Source: Chromatiaceae bacterium (GTDB lineage Bacteria; Pseudomonadota; Gammaproteobacteria; Chromatiales; Chromatiaceae). Taken from it: DNA of 64,000 nucleotides. Shown piece by piece: positions 14,252 to 21,043 of this stretch (position 1 is its first letter; every line of letters begins with the position of its first letter). A program made the translations under genes and the position numbers. The stretch lies in NCBI GenBank assembly GCA_024235315.1, contig JACKMP010000005.1, positions 62,001 through 126,000 of the forward strand, written 5' to 3'. A model generated the notes under the pieces. It had not been told where the DNA came from and searched no databases. It saw only the letters and a list, made by a program, of their open reading frames with translations.

Positions 14252-14665
14252 ATGGTCAGCAAAGAAGACATGACCGCCTTTCTGAGTACCGAGTTCCCGC
14301 AGACCAAGTGCACCGTCGATGCCCTTGGCGAACGGTCTGCGACTGTCCGTCATGCAATCGGTTTCGACGAACTGCGCCCTGGCGGTACGGTATCGGGCCC
14401 GGTGTTGATGGCGGTGGCGGATGTCGCGCTGTATGTCGCGATTCTCGGTGAAATCGGCCTCGTCGCGCTTGCAGTCACCACCAGCCTGACGATCAATTTC
14501 CTGCGCAAGCCGTCCGCTGAACGCGACATCATCGGTGTGTGCAAACTGCTGAAGGTCGGCCGGTCGTTGATTGTCGGCGAGGTATCACTCTATTCGGAAG
14601 GCGATCCACAACCGGTGGCGCATGTGGTCGGCACCTATTCGGTACCGCCAGCGAAGAATCGTTGA
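14252..14665 (+). CDS. PaaI-type hotdog thioesterase
   Basis: 137 residues with the hotdog fold: the long central helix GPVLMAVADVALYVAILGEIG, strand TTSLTINFLRKP, then DIIGVCKLLKVGRSLIVGEVSLYSEG. It carries the usual Asp in the helix (VADVALY). Such enzymes hydrolyse acyl- or aryl-CoA esters; the substrate cannot be read here. ATG 14252 has AGGAA eight bases upstream; the longer reading frame overlaps tag and is not used. It converges with hspQ, leaving 17 bases between stops. Confidence 0.82.
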   Translation: MVSKEDMTAFLSTEFPQTKCTVDALGERSATVRHAIGFDELRPGGTVSGPVLMAVADVALYVAILGEIGLVALAVTTSLTINFLRKPSAERDIIGVCKLLKVGRSLIVGEVSLYSEGDPQPVAHVVGTYSVPPAKNR

Positions 14666-14682
14666 GCCACGGCGCGCGCCGT

Positions 14683-14991
14683 TCAGTGTGTCCGGTGCTG
14701 ATAGACCCCATCCGCGAAACCGTTGAACAGCTTCAGCAGCTCGGGGTGAGAGACCGGGGTGGTATCGGGCGCCGGCTCGAGGTGGCGTTCCGCGACATAG
14801 GTCTCCTGGTCAATGCCATCCACCAGGATGCGATACCAGGGCTGATCCTTCGGAGGACGTGAGCGCGCCACCTGGTCGTACCAGGATTCCGTGCCCTGAA
14901 AACTGGCGTCCACATCGACGATCACACCGCGGTAATCGAAGCGGTTGTGATGCACGATCTGTCCGACAAAGAACTTCGGTTTCACGGTCAT
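14683..14991 (-). CDS. hspQ: Heat shock protein HspQ (hemimethylated-DNA-binding/YccV family)
   Basis: 102 residues. The family core KFFVGQIVHHNRFDYRGVIVDVDASF and PWYRILVDG...TYVAERHLEP is complete. HspQ in enterobacteria is a Lon specificity enhancer and substrate and modulates DnaA degradation. I chose ATG 14991 (MTVKPKFF) because GGAGG lies 11 bases upstream; ATG 15000 is too close to it. It is the last gene of a six-gene minus-strand operon that starts near 18245. Confidence 0.9.
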   Translation of the reverse strand: MTVKPKFFVGQIVHHNRFDYRGVIVDVDASFQGTESWYDQVARSRPPKDQPWYRILVDGIDQETYVAERHLEPAPDTTPVSHPELLKLFNGFADGVYQHRTH

Positions 14992-15021
14992 TCTGCGCAT
15001 ATCCTCCACGCCCGTTTTTGA

Positions 15022-16011
15022 CTAAGCCTCTGCGATCAGGACCGCGCGTATCGGTGCGGGGTGGCCCTCGATCGTAAACCGGTTATCGGCGGGGTCGAGA
15101 AAATCTGCAAGGGATTCGAACATCATCCATGCAGTGGAACGCTGTTCCTCGACGGTGGTCGGGGTGACGTCCACGGTGCGCACGTTTGTGAAACCGCAAC
15201 GTTCCAGCCAGCGCGCGAGCATCGTCGTGGTCGGGATGAACCAGACGTTGCGCATCTTGGCGTAACGTCCCTGGGGCACCAGCACCTGATCGCCCTGCCC
15301 TTCGATGACCAGCGTCTCCAGTACCAGCTGGCCGCCCGGCCGCAGCGCGGCGCGCAGATCGAACAGGTGATCGATCGGCGAACGCCGATGGTAGAGGATG
15401 CCCATCGAGAACACGCTGTCGAAGGCGCCAAGGCTGGAGGGAACGGCCTCGATGCCCAGTGGCAGCACCTGCACGCGTGCAGCAAGGTCGGGCGCCATGC
15501 CGGACACCAGTTTATGAATGGCAAGAAACTGCGCCATGAACACCGCCGTCGGGTCGATACCGATCACGGTACGCGCGCCGGCGTCGGCGATGCGCCAGCA
15601 GTGATAGCCGTTGCCGCAGCCGACATCGAGGACCACGCGATCGGTCAGCGGCGCCAGGTGCGGCAGCACGCGGTCCCATTTCCAGTCTGACCGCCACTCG
15701 GTATCGATGTGGATGCCGGCGATACGGTATGGTCCCTTGCGCCAGGGGTGCAGGGTCTTGAGCGTATCTGTCAGGGCATCGCGCGCGGCGGGTAACAGAT
15801 CGACCGACGGCTGTATGTCGAGCGCCCCGTCACGGCAGTCGACGTGCCCCCCGCCGAGTTCGGGCAGCGTGTCGACTGCCTGCTGCCAACGCGCCCAATC
15901 GCCGTGCGGGGCAAGCCGGAAGAACTGGTCGAGCTGCGAAGCGACAACGTCTGCCCAGCGTTGCATGCCGGCATCGGCAAGGACACGCCGGACATGCTCG
16001 GCATCGATCAC
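15022..16011 (-). CDS. cmoB: tRNA U34 carboxymethyltransferase
   Basis: 329 residues. Uses carboxy-SAM from CmoA to convert 5-hydroxyuridine-34 of tRNA to 5-carboxymethoxyuridine. Family blocks include PWRKGPYRIAGIHIDTEWRSDWKWDRVLPH, LDVGCGNGYHCWR (SAM site), FSMGILYHRRSP and AWMMFESLADFLDP. GTG 16011 overlaps the cmoA stop as GTGA. A longer open frame continues antisense through cmoA and is not used; the GTG start gives the length usual for the family (E. coli 323). Confidence 0.95.
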   Translation of the reverse strand: MIDAEHVRRVLADAGMQRWADVVASQLDQFFRLAPHGDWARWQQAVDTLPELGGGHVDCRDGALDIQPSVDLLPAARDALTDTLKTLHPWRKGPYRIAGIHIDTEWRSDWKWDRVLPHLAPLTDRVVLDVGCGNGYHCWRIADAGARTVIGIDPTAVFMAQFLAIHKLVSGMAPDLAARVQVLPLGIEAVPSSLGAFDSVFSMGILYHRRSPIDHLFDLRAALRPGGQLVLETLVIEGQGDQVLVPQGRYAKMRNVWFIPTTTMLARWLERCGFTNVRTVDVTPTTVEEQRSTAWMMFESLADFLDPADNRFTIEGHPAPIRAVLIAEA

Positions 16012-16739
16012 TTGCCTGCAACCAGCGACACGAAATTGAAGCACTGGAACCACAGGTCGGAGCGCGTGAATCCGGCCTGCTGCAGGCGCGCCTGGTGGGT
16101 GTGCAGTGTCTCCGGCAGCAGCACTTTTTCCAGTGCGCTGCGCTTGCGGCTGATCTCCAGGTCGCTGTAGCCGTTGGCGCGCTTGAACGCGTGGTGCATC
16201 TCGATCAGCAGGTCGTCGGCTGCGGGGTCGGCACCGGCGATCTTCTCCGACAGGATCAGGATACCGCCCGGCGTGAGACCGGCCTGGATACGCGACAGCA
16301 GCGCCAGCCGATCCGCAGGCGGCAGGAACTGCAGGGTGAAGTTCAGCACCACGATCGAGGCGTTCTCGATCGCCACCTCGCGCACGTCGGCGCACTGCCA
16401 TTCGACCTGCGGGTAACGCGCGGCCGCCATCCCGGTTGCACGCGCCAACATCGCCGGGGCGTTGTCGACACCGATCACACGACACGGCCTGTCGGCACTG
16501 CCAAGCGCCAGCGCCGCCGTGGAAGCGCCGAGCGAACAGCCCAGATCAACCAGGCTGGTGTGCGGCTGCGCATAACGTTCGGCCAGCAGCTGGATCATGT
16601 TGATGATCGCCGGGTAGCCGGGCACCGAACGTTTGATCATGTCCGGAAACACCGCCGCAACGGCGTCATCGAACACGAAGTCGGCCGGCGACCCTGCGGC
16701 ATCGGCAAACAGCCTGTCACGCTTGTCTGAATCAGTCAT
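16008..16739 (-). CDS. cmoA: Carboxy-S-adenosyl-L-methionine synthase
   Basis: 243 residues. Makes carboxy-SAM from SAM and prephenate for CmoB. Recognised by FVFDDAVAAVFPDMIKRSVPGY, the SAM loop DLGCSLGASTAAL, GVDNAPAML, NFTLQFLPP and GLTPGGILILSEKI. The C-terminal HHAFKRANGYSDLEISRKRSALE is characteristic. It sits immediately before cmoB with a GTGA overlap. Confidence 0.96.
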   Translation of the reverse strand: MTDSDKRDRLFADAAGSPADFVFDDAVAAVFPDMIKRSVPGYPAIINMIQLLAERYAQPHTSLVDLGCSLGASTAALALGSADRPCRVIGVDNAPAMLARATGMAAARYPQVEWQCADVREVAIENASIVVLNFTLQFLPPADRLALLSRIQAGLTPGGILILSEKIAGADPAADDLLIEMHHAFKRANGYSDLEISRKRSALEKVLLPETLHTHQARLQQAGFTRSDLWFQCFNFVSLVAGK

Positions 16740-16760
16740 CCCGGCGCACCTCGCGCAGCC

Positions 16761-17105
16761 TCACGGCCCGCTTGCGTAGTCGATGGTGATCTCCTGGTCG
16801 CACCCGATAACGCAGCACGCGTACAGGTCGAAGCCATCAAACGCCGCATTGCCCGGTGACTCGTGATTGATATAACGCAGCAGGTTGCGACCGCTGCGTC
16901 CGACCGGCTGGCGCGGATCGTCTTCGTCGAACACCCACAGGACGTACATCCCGTCCCTGGTGGCCGGCGGACCGTGAAAGGTGCCGATGTATTCACCGGC
17001 GGCAATCTCGCGTGAGGCAAACAGACCTGTGCCGTGAATGCCGGAATCAGCGACATAGACCACGCGGCGCAATTGGGCGTCTGTGCACCGTTTGTCGCCG
17101 TTCAC
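16761..17105 (-). CDS. Small SET-domain protein
   Basis: 114 residues, a minimal SET fold: VYVADSGIHGTGLFASREIAAGEYIGTF (N-terminal SET half), YINHESPGNAAF (the NH-x-N pseudoknot that binds SAM), and a C-terminal EITIDYA. Such proteins methylate lysines; bacterial substrates are mostly unknown. GTG 17105 overlaps the previous stop as GTGA, so it is coupled to the ArnD-like gene. It lies 21 bases upstream of cmoA. Confidence 0.82.
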   Translation of the reverse strand: MNGDKRCTDAQLRRVVYVADSGIHGTGLFASREIAAGEYIGTFHGPPATRDGMYVLWVFDEDDPRQPVGRSGRNLLRYINHESPGNAAFDGFDLYACCVIGCDQEITIDYASGP

Positions 17106-17977
17106 GCCGGCACCGCGACGCTCTGCATCGCCATGTGCCGGTCGCTGCCATCCACCTTGCCCCAACCCACCTGGTGGTGCGGCAGCGTGGACAGATCGAT
17201 TTCCCTGATCGCGTCGCCCAGCGCCCGCACGGAGCCGTCCTGGCCCTTCCACATCACCAGCAGCTTTTCCATCAGTGGCAGCATTTCGATGCCTTCGCGT
17301 TCGGCACTGGCGGCGTAGACATGGCCCGCGGGCAGCAGGTGGCGGCTCTCGGCGTACAGGAACTCATGCACATTGCCCGCGGTGACACCGGGCTGGCGCA
17401 GCATCTCGTCCACGGTCGGCAGCGTGGTCGGGATCTCGGGCACCGCCGAACGCACTCCCTGAAGGACCGGGTAGTAGGGCAAGCGGCCGCGCGTCATCGA
17501 AGAAAAACGGTAGCGCGCCGGGGACAGCTCCCCGAGCAGCGCGGGATGGACCTGCCAGTCGGGCGTGGCCAATGCCGCAGGCGCGACACCGCCGATATCC
17601 AGGTAGGCCGACCACAGGTCTGCGCACTGCTGATGTATCCAGTCTGTGTCGGCGTGCGCCAGCCTGTGCGCCCATTGCTGCGGCGACAGACCGAACAGGC
17701 CGACCTCGTGCCCGTTGTCGCGCGCCGCCGAGATCAGGGCAGCACCCTCGCGTCCGAGTTCCGGTGCAGCCAGCAGCGTGCCGTAGGCAAGGGCCGCCAG
17801 CCCCTGGCGCCGGCGCGCACGCCACGCGGACAGCGGCGACCTGCCGGCGTAATCGCACCCAAGCGGGAACAGGAAGGTGGCACGCACCTGGAATTCACTG
17901 AACAGTCGCATGAGATTCGGCACCCCCTCGCGCAGACCACGCAGGGAGCCAATCTCAACGCGCAGGGCGACACGCAT
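17102..17977 (-). CDS. ArnD-like polysaccharide deacetylase homologue, metal ligands lost
   Basis: 291 residues, collinear with ArnD, the inner-membrane deformylase acting on undecaprenyl-phosphate-4-formamido-arabinose. LRVEIGSLRGLREGVPNLMRLF matches ArnD [22 protein letters not shown], but the DVD metal/catalytic aspartates are EIG here. The HEVGLHAWDHHAW motif has become HEVGLFGLSPQQW, removing the metal-binding histidines. The fold is kept (IPTTLPTVDEML, GNVHEFLYAESRHL). It is therefore probably an inactive or repurposed binder. It is in an operon with the SET and cmoAB genes. Whether it binds a polyprenyl-linked sugar is inference. Confidence 0.8.
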   Translation of the reverse strand: MRVALRVEIGSLRGLREGVPNLMRLFSEFQVRATFLFPLGCDYAGRSPLSAWRARRRQGLAALAYGTLLAAPELGREGAALISAARDNGHEVGLFGLSPQQWAHRLAHADTDWIHQQCADLWSAYLDIGGVAPAALATPDWQVHPALLGELSPARYRFSSMTRGRLPYYPVLQGVRSAVPEIPTTLPTVDEMLRQPGVTAGNVHEFLYAESRHLLPAGHVYAASAEREGIEMLPLMEKLLVMWKGQDGSVRALGDAIREIDLSTLPHHQVGWGKVDGSDRHMAMQSVAVPA

Positions 17978-18044
17978 TGACGGCAGTTTTTCTGTTGATT
18001 TTGGGGCGCTTAGTCTGAACGGACCGACGCGCTGTTACAAGCAT

Positions 18045-18245
18045 TCAGCCGACGGCGCAGGTGCCTTCGTAGACGGCCATCACTTCCCGGAGTTCGGTCA
18101 CCACCGCATTCACTTCCGCCGAGGAGAGTCCCTCGGCTTCTGGGACAATCTCGCCGTCTTCGAGGGCATCGAGGTCAGACCAGACCGCACGACAGCCCTT
18201 ACGACAGAGATTTTCGACACACTGCTCGACGAGTCGGTGATTCAA
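18045..18245 (-). CDS. Small conserved-looking protein with Cys residues
   Basis: 66 residues from TTG 18245 (NHRLVEQCVENLCRKGCR...) to a C-terminal EGTCAVG. It has four cysteines and an acidic middle (DLDALEDGEIVPEAEGLSSAE) followed by a helix VNAVVTELREVMAVY. AAGGGG lies ten bases before the TTG. A -10-like TATACT on the minus strand (18276-18281) would start a transcript about 24 bases upstream. It is probably the first gene of the ArnD-like/SET/cmoAB/hspQ operon. Function unknown. Confidence 0.6.
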   Translation of the reverse strand: MNHRLVEQCVENLCRKGCRAVWSDLDALEDGEIVPEAEGLSSAEVNAVVTELREVMAVYEGTCAVG

Positions 18246-18332
18246 AATCGCGCCCCTTTGACTTGCGGCGGCATTAGTATACTTGCATATACCCACATGT
18301 TCACTGTCCAGATGGGATATCCCAAATGTTCC

Positions 18333-18384
18333 GTTCTTGCTTTGTTCTCTTTTGCTGCTAGAATTCAGAGAACCTAACGAGAAC
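18333..18384. promoter_or_regulatory. Twin LexA-type operators upstream of a small membrane protein
   Basis: GTTCT-N6-GTTCT at 18333-18348 and the mirrored AGAAC-N6-AGAAC at 18369-18384 reproduce the lexA/mrfA operator pair; centre-to-centre spacing is 36 bases here and 33 there. A promoter TTGCTT (18337-18342), 16 bases, TAGAAT (18359-18364) lies between and under them, so bound LexA would cover both the -35 and the transcript start of the gene at 18402. Confidence 0.75.
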
Positions 18385-18401
18385 GCTACGAGGAACCACC
18401 C

Positions 18402-18569
18402 ATGTCACACAGCCGTTACTACATGCGCGACCTGAATGGCCACAAGGTCGACAGCATCATGGATTTCAACGTCGCGCTGCGCCGCAGCCGCTCTCGCTCC
18501 GTGTTCGAGATCAGTGTGTTCGGCGCCGCACTGCTGATGTATCTGGTTGCGCTAGCCATCAGTGCCTGA
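18402..18569 (+). CDS. 55-residue SOS-controlled single-pass membrane protein (candidate)
   Basis: ATG 18402 is preceded by GAGGA. The protein has a polar N-terminus (MSHSRYYMRDLNGHK), a basic patch (ALRRSRSRSVF, residues 26-36) and one membrane segment (about residues 37-54) ending at the C-terminus. By the positive-inside rule the N-terminus is cytosolic. The promoter carries two LexA-type operators. Small SOS-induced membrane proteins elsewhere block division (Caulobacter SidA, Bacillus YneA) or depolarise the membrane (TisB); this could be a functional analogue but is not a recognised homologue. It is likely monocistronic, since a -10-like TATACT (18642-18647) precedes the next operon. 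Confidence 0.75.
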   Translation: MSHSRYYMRDLNGHKVDSIMDFNVALRRSRSRSVFEISVFGAALLMYLVALAISA

Positions 18570-18683
18570 CCAGGCCAGACCCCCAAATGGAACCCCCAAC
18601 GGCAAGGGACTGCCAACCACCTGATTGATGTTGGGTTTGTTTATACTGCGGCGAACGCCTGTACTCCTTTAGACCGGTTCGCC

Positions 18684-19427
18684 ATGACACGCTGCACCGG
18701 TGCCTATGGCACCTTCTACCGCTGGTTGGTGTTCTTCGGCCTCGTGATATTCGGTGGTTTCGCCGCATTCCGTAACAACCTCATCGACCAGCTGATAAGC
18801 ACCGACCAGAGTTACCTGTCGGCAGTCATCCTGTGCCTGTTCATCGTCGCGAGTCTGGATGCCGGACGCCGGGCGCGCCAGTTGGGCAACGAACTTTGCA
18901 GCGCGATGCAACTGGCCACTCAGGCACGCGGCAACGAAGCGCTGTTCATACGCGATGCGGAACAGGGCGCCTGCTTTGCGGCAGCCACCGCGTCCGATTC
19001 GTATGCTCACCATCACCTGCATTTGCTGGCCAACAAGACACTGCAGCACGGCAGCCTGTGCAACCAGGACCTGCTGCTGGAACGGCTCGAGAATGCGCTG
19101 GGCCGTGGTCACGAAACCGGCTGGTTCCTGGCCGACCTGATGATCCGCCTCGGCCTGCTCGGCACCGTCATCGGATTCATCTTCATGCTCGGCTCGGTCG
19201 CACATGTCTCGAGCGTGGATATCCATGCATTGCAGCAACTGCTGACCAGCATGAGTGGCGGTATGCGCATCGCGCTGTACACCACGCTGACCGGTCTCGG
19301 CGCCGGCATCCTGCTGGGCTTCCAATACCGCCTGCTCGACGGTGCCGTCGATCGCCTGATGGCCGAGATCATCGAGCTCTCCGAAGTCCACGTCACCGGC
19401 CAGCTGCGCCGGCTGACGATGAGCTGA
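18684..19427 (+). CDS. MotA/TolQ/ExbB-type proton channel protein
   Basis: 247 residues. There are two N-terminal membrane segments (about 13-30 and 40-58), a cytosolic middle (DAGRRARQLGNEL ... LERLENALGRG), then the typical channel pair: WFLADLMIRLGLLGTVIGFIFMLG (about 147-170) and MSGGMRIALYTTLTGLGAGILLGFQYRLLD (about 193-222). The GLLGTVIG and ALYTTLTGL motifs define the ExbB/TolQ/MotA family. It is first of a tight three-gene operon. None of its neighbours is Tol-Pal, TonB or flagellar, so the cargo process is unknown. Confidence 0.85.
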   Translation: MTRCTGAYGTFYRWLVFFGLVIFGGFAAFRNNLIDQLISTDQSYLSAVILCLFIVASLDAGRRARQLGNELCSAMQLATQARGNEALFIRDAEQGACFAAATASDSYAHHHLHLLANKTLQHGSLCNQDLLLERLENALGRGHETGWFLADLMIRLGLLGTVIGFIFMLGSVAHVSSVDIHALQQLLTSMSGGMRIALYTTLTGLGAGILLGFQYRLLDGAVDRLMAEIIELSEVHVTGQLRRLTMS

Positions 19428-19430
19428 GCG

Positions 19431-20054
19431 ATGCGGCGGCGCAGTCTGCGGCGCGCGAACACCGTCGATCCGTTCGTCGACCTGCTGTTCAACGCCCTGC
19501 TCGGCTTCACTTTCCTGTTCCTGATTTCAGTGATGTTCATGAATCCGGACGCACGCAAGGGAAGGATCAATCTGAAGGCCGAATTCATCATCTCGGTGAC
19601 CTGGCCGGACCACCTGGCCGACGACATCGACCTGTGGGTACAGGACCCGATCGGCGAGACCGTGTCCTACCTGAGCAAGGATGCCAGCTGGCTGCACCTG
19701 GATCGCGACGACCGTGGTGAAGTGAACGACACCATCATCATCGACGGCAAGGAGGTGGTCTATCCGATCAACCAGGAAGTCGTCACCATCCGCGGCATCA
19801 TCCCCGGCGAGTACACCGTCAACCTCTACTACTTCGCCGCCGCGCAGGCGCAGCCGGTCGAGGCACTGGTCAAGGTCGAGAAGGTCAACCCGACGCTGCA
19901 GACCGTGTATGTCCGCAAGGTGCTGCTGACCAGACAGGATGATGAACAGACGGTCGTGCGATTCACCCTCGACTACAGCGGCGGCATCGGGCAGATCAAC
20001 CAGCTGCAGAAACGCTTGACACCGTTCACGCTGGACCCGGGACCCAATCCATGA
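19431..20054 (+). CDS. ExbD-like channel subunit with YfaP/DUF2135-like periplasmic domain
   Basis: 207 residues. The basic N-terminus (MRRRSLRRANT) precedes a single membrane helix DPFVDLLFNALLGFTFLFL whose Asp is in the position of the proton-carrying Asp of ExbD/MotB. The periplasmic part, instead of an ExbD or OmpA domain, contains a beta-sandwich with DDIDLWVQDPIGE and PGEYTVNLYYFA, a pattern like DUF2135/YfaP. It begins four bases after the channel gene and overlaps the third gene as ATGA. It probably forms the stator-like unit with the previous protein. Confidence 0.75.
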   Translation: MRRRSLRRANTVDPFVDLLFNALLGFTFLFLISVMFMNPDARKGRINLKAEFIISVTWPDHLADDIDLWVQDPIGETVSYLSKDASWLHLDRDDRGEVNDTIIIDGKEVVYPINQEVVTIRGIIPGEYTVNLYYFAAAQAQPVEALVKVEKVNPTLQTVYVRKVLLTRQDDEQTVVRFTLDYSGGIGQINQLQKRLTPFTLDPGPNP

Positions 20055-20557
20055 CGGCGTCTGCCGAGACATGGCTGACGCTGCTCTATGTTGTCCCTGT
20101 CGCGGTCGTTACCACGCTGCTGGCAACCCACAGCCGGCGGCCGCGTTGGTTGGTGAGCGCACTGCTGATCGCCCTGCCGCTGTTTTACATCGGTCACTTC
20201 CAGATGATTCAGGCGATCCGCGGCTGGCCGAGCGATGCCGCGTTGCCGGATGAATTCCAACTGCTGGCGTTTCGCGTCCATGAACCGGACACGAGAAGCG
20301 GAGACCAGGGAGAGATCCTGCTCTGGGTCCAGGGCCTCGCGGACCCGCAGCCGCGGGTGCACAGACTGGCCTACCAGAAAGCGCTGCACCTCGCACTGGC
20401 ACAGGCAGGGCAACGTCAGGCCGAAGGTAAACGCCAGATCGGCAGCACGATCCGGCAGGCCTCGGCAAACCCGGCCGAACCGCAACGTGAACAGGCCGGC
20501 GTTGGCTTCCGCGACGAATCCAAACCCACGCTGCCGGCGAAACCGGGCGCCGATTGA
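20051..20557 (+). CDS. Third subunit of the ExbB/ExbD-like operon, unknown
   Basis: 168 residues. Two membrane segments (about 8-25 and 33-52), then a periplasmic region with DEFQLLAFRVHEPDTRSGDQGEILLWV and a long polar, Gln/Arg/Ala-rich C-terminal tail (residues 100-168) likely to be disordered or helical. No family recognised. Four-base ATGA overlap with the preceding gene shows co-translation, so it is presumably part of the same complex. Confidence 0.7.
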   Translation: MTASAETWLTLLYVVPVAVVTTLLATHSRRPRWLVSALLIALPLFYIGHFQMIQAIRGWPSDAALPDEFQLLAFRVHEPDTRSGDQGEILLWVQGLADPQPRVHRLAYQKALHLALAQAGQRQAEGKRQIGSTIRQASANPAEPQREQAGVGFRDESKPTLPAKPGAD

Positions 20558-20601
20558 GCCGTGCCGGCAGTACGTCAGGAACCATTACCCGGGAAACAAA
20601 A

Positions 20602-20622
20602 AAGCCGGCGTGCAGCCGGCTT
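20602..20622 (-). terminator. Rho-independent terminator of ihfB
   Basis: On the minus strand AAGCCGGC and GCCGGCTT pair over eight bases around a five-base loop, followed by a T-run (TTTTTTGTTT). It lies 28 bases after the ihfB stop and closes the whole minus-strand supraoperon. It also faces the end of the ExbB/ExbD-like operon and may serve it in reverse. Confidence 0.85.
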
Positions 20623-20649
20623 GCGAATTCGATAGCGGGGTCCCGGCAA

Positions 20650-20970
20650 TCAGCCGGTCTTGTCCTTCTGCTCGGCCATTTCGGCCTCGAACTTGAGATT
20701 CACGCGTTCGCGCATCTCCTTACCCGGTTTGAAGTGCGGAACATACTTGCCGCTCAACTCGACGGAGTCGCCGGTCTTCGGGTTCCGTCCCATACGTGGC
20801 GGACGGAAATGCAGCGAAAAGCTGCCGAACCCGCGGATCTCTATCCGGTCGCCGGACGCCAGCGCCTGACTCATCTGCTCGATCATGCACTTGACCGCCA
20901 ACTCGACGTCTCGATACGCCAGATGGCTCTGCTCGCGAGCAATGACTTCGATCAATTCCGATTTGGTCAT
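20650..20970 (-). CDS. ihfB: Integration host factor subunit beta
   Basis: 106 residues. DNA-bending histone-like protein, heterodimer with IhfA. MTKSELIEVIAREQSHLAYRDVELAVKCMIEQM and the beta-arm block GDRIEIRGFGSFSLHFRPPRMGRNPKTGDSV are diagnostic; the C-terminus KPGKEMRERVN is standard, followed by a short charged tail. ATG 20970 matches family starts. It follows rpsA as in Pseudomonas and E. coli. Confidence 0.96.
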   Translation of the reverse strand: MTKSELIEVIAREQSHLAYRDVELAVKCMIEQMSQALASGDRIEIRGFGSFSLHFRPPRMGRNPKTGDSVELSGKYVPHFKPGKEMRERVNLKFEAEMAEQKDKTG

Positions 20971-21043
20971 TAAACCCCAGCCCAATCCCAGGTAAATCGG
21001 GCGGCCGAAGCCGCCGTCATTGTTATTGCGATCTTGCGATCAC

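Noticed and set aside
18684..20557. Zorya defence system
   Set aside because: The channel protein is MotA/TolQ-like, but the second protein has no OmpA domain and no ZorC/ZorD/ZorE gene follows.
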